Below are positions 63,168-64,000 of a DNA stretch of 64,000 nucleotides, piece by piece. Position 1 is the stretch's first letter. Every line of letters starts with the position of its first letter. This DNA comes from Mucilaginibacter celer (GTDB taxonomy: Bacteria > Bacteroidota > Bacteroidia > Sphingobacteriales > Sphingobacteriaceae): the NCBI RefSeq assembly GCF_003576455.2, contig NZ_CP032869.1, positions 4,898,001 to 4,962,000 on the forward strand. Reading direction: 5' to 3'. The position numbers and the translations under genes were made by a program. The notes beneath the pieces were generated by a model that worked only from the letters and a program-made list of their open reading frames with translations, had not been told where the DNA came from and did no database searches.

Positions 63168-63812
63168 TCACGCCTTCTCCCCAAAAGCCAGATCCCCCGC
63201 ATCACCCAAGCCGGGCACTATATACGCCTTACTGGTCATCTCATCATCAACAGCACAAATCCAAAGTTTCGCTTTAGGCAGATTGGCGCGTACGTGGGCT
63301 ACACCTTCGGTACTGGCAATAACGGCGGCCACGTGCAGCTCTTTGATATTGTATTGCGCCATCAGTTCTTTACAAACCTGTACAACGCTTTGCCCGGTGG
63401 CCAGCATGGTGTCGCACAAAATAAAAACCTGATCATCAAGATTGGGGCTGGAGATATGATCAACCTGGATAACGAAGCTGGCATTGCGTTTCACCTTGCG
63501 GTAAGCGGTGATGAAAGCAGAGGATGACCTGTCGAAAAAGTTCAAAAACCCCTGGTGAAACGGCAGCCCTGCCCTTAAAACAACGCCTATTACCGGCTCA
63601 TCGGCAGGCATATTAATGCTTGCCGTGCCCAGTGGAGTAGCAATTTCTTTGGTTTCGTATTGTAGTGTTTTGCTTAACTCGTAAGCCAGTATACCACCCA
63701 GTTTTTCCTGGTTGCGCTTAAAACGCGCCTTATCCTGCTGTATAACGGCATCGCGCAGCTCGGCCAAAAACTGGTTGGCTATGGTATCGGTTTTATTGAG
63801 AACGAAAATCAT
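63168..63812 (-). CDS. upp: Uracil phosphoribosyltransferase
   Basis: 214 residues from the ATG at 63812 (MIFVLNKTDTIANQFLAELR); the frame extends to 63869. Makes UMP from uracil and PRPP for pyrimidine salvage. PRPP loop VFILCDTMLATGQSVV, uracil-binding C-terminus AYIVPGLGDAGDLAFGEKA, and GVVLRAGLPFHQGFLNFF match the family. Divergent from the gene at the window edge. Confidence 0.95.
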   Translation of the reverse strand: MIFVLNKTDTIANQFLAELRDAVIQQDKARFKRNQEKLGGILAYELSKTLQYETKEIATPLGTASINMPADEPVIGVVLRAGLPFHQGFLNFFDRSSSAFITAYRKVKRNASFVIQVDHISSPNLDDQVFILCDTMLATGQSVVQVCKELMAQYNIKELHVAAVIASTEGVAHVRANLPKAKLWICAVDDEMTSKAYIVPGLGDAGDLAFGEKA

Positions 63813-63893
63813 GTTTAAAATTAAATGTTTTTTAAGCAATAGCATCACTATTTGTTGATTAAATGTCATACTGTTATTGCCACGAAAACAGGA

Positions 63894-63926
63894 TTTGGAA
63901 TATATGTAGTTAACTACGTAGATTTG
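63894..63926 (+). promoter_or_regulatory. Promoter with palindromic spacer at the window end
   Basis: TTTG (63894-63897), 21-base spacer, TAGATTTG (63919-63926). The spacer holds the perfect 12-bp palindrome GTAGTTAACTAC (63906-63917), placed where a repressor could block polymerase. Confidence 0.55.
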
Positions 63927-63943
63927 TACATAAATATTGAAAC

Positions 63944-64000
63944 ATGAATACGTTACCCGTAATAACCGAGCTCAATAACAGCTATTGCAACCAGATCATC
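63944..64000 (+). CDS. Start of a gene cut by the window end
   Basis: ATG at 63944, 18 bases behind a good promoter; the first 19 codons read MNTLPVITELNNSYCNQII and remain open at the window edge. Too short to identify. Confidence 0.5.
   Translation, partial: MNTLPVITELNNSYCNQII

Noticed and set aside
1..64000. tRNA or rRNA genes
   Set aside because: Gaps were read for TTCGA-type T-loops and long conserved rRNA blocks; none was found.

Overview
The window comes from a Bacteroidetes chromosome, most likely Sphingobacteriaceae and probably Mucilaginibacter or a close relative. The pointers are SprA (the type IX secretion outer-membrane translocon), several Bacteroidetes-typical families (DUF4292, DUF2480, DUF3108, DUF3109, DUF6427), lipoproteins of Bacteroidetes type, and many promoters with the Bacteroidetes -7 box TAnnTTTG. 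The genus is an inference from memory of gene content. No rRNA, tRNA, CRISPR array, IS transposase or prophage was seen.

Layout. 1-3.6 kb: end of a YVTN-propeller/phosphoesterase gene, an aldose-1-epimerase-like gene and a small coiled-coil membrane protein, each gene boundary marked by a clear terminator. 3.6-4.25 kb: a gene-free stretch filled by two different palindromic repeat families. 4.3-9.4 kb (minus): operon miaB - sigma-54 activator - lptE - TPR-like protein - secG. 9.6-11.4 kb: AsmA-like protein. 11.6-21.7 kb (minus): maeB, then ruvA-sprA. 21.8-31.8 kb (minus): acylphosphatase, flippase, TPR protein, DUF4292 lipoprotein, EnvC-like protein, two TatA/B-type proteins, gatA, MltD-like lytic transglycosylase and a DUF1801 protein. 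32-36 kb: YceI, an amidohydrolase, rlmN, comF-like, then a second copy of the nested palindromic element. 36-43 kb (minus): scpA, glyA with a large GAF/PAS hybrid histidine kinase directly behind it, and a DoxX-like membrane protein. 43-47 kb: dxs, then an AT-rich accessory gene with an HExxH motif, facing an orphan antitoxin-like gene. 47-61 kb (minus): gmd plus a RemB-like outer-membrane protein, DUF3109/DUF3108, DUF2480, the purQ-coaX-OMP-lptC-ppiD operon, DUF6427, a MurG-like glycosyltransferase and an LpxH-like phosphatase. 61-64 kb: small and hypothetical genes, yjjG, upp, and the start of a gene that runs off the window.

Function. Much of the window serves the cell envelope: LPS transport (lptC, lptE), SecG and Tat components, T9SS (SprA), outer-membrane folding (PpiD-like), peptidoglycan turnover (EnvC-like, MltD-like), lipid A/sugar metabolism (LpxH-like, Gmd, flippase). 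The rest is core metabolism and RNA modification (maeB, glyA, dxs, purQ, coaX, upp, miaB, rlmN, gatA).

Most unusual signals: (1) at least five distinct dispersed or tandem repeat families occupy the intergenic gaps; one supplies the N-terminus of YjjG in frame and another supplies the stop codon of a glycosyltransferase gene. (2) A 226/305-bp nested palindromic, MITE-like element occurs twice. (3) The AT-rich putative zincin gene sits beside an antitoxin without a toxin. I did not find a clearly new multi-gene system; the accessory pair near 45-47 kb is the best candidate for undescribed biology.
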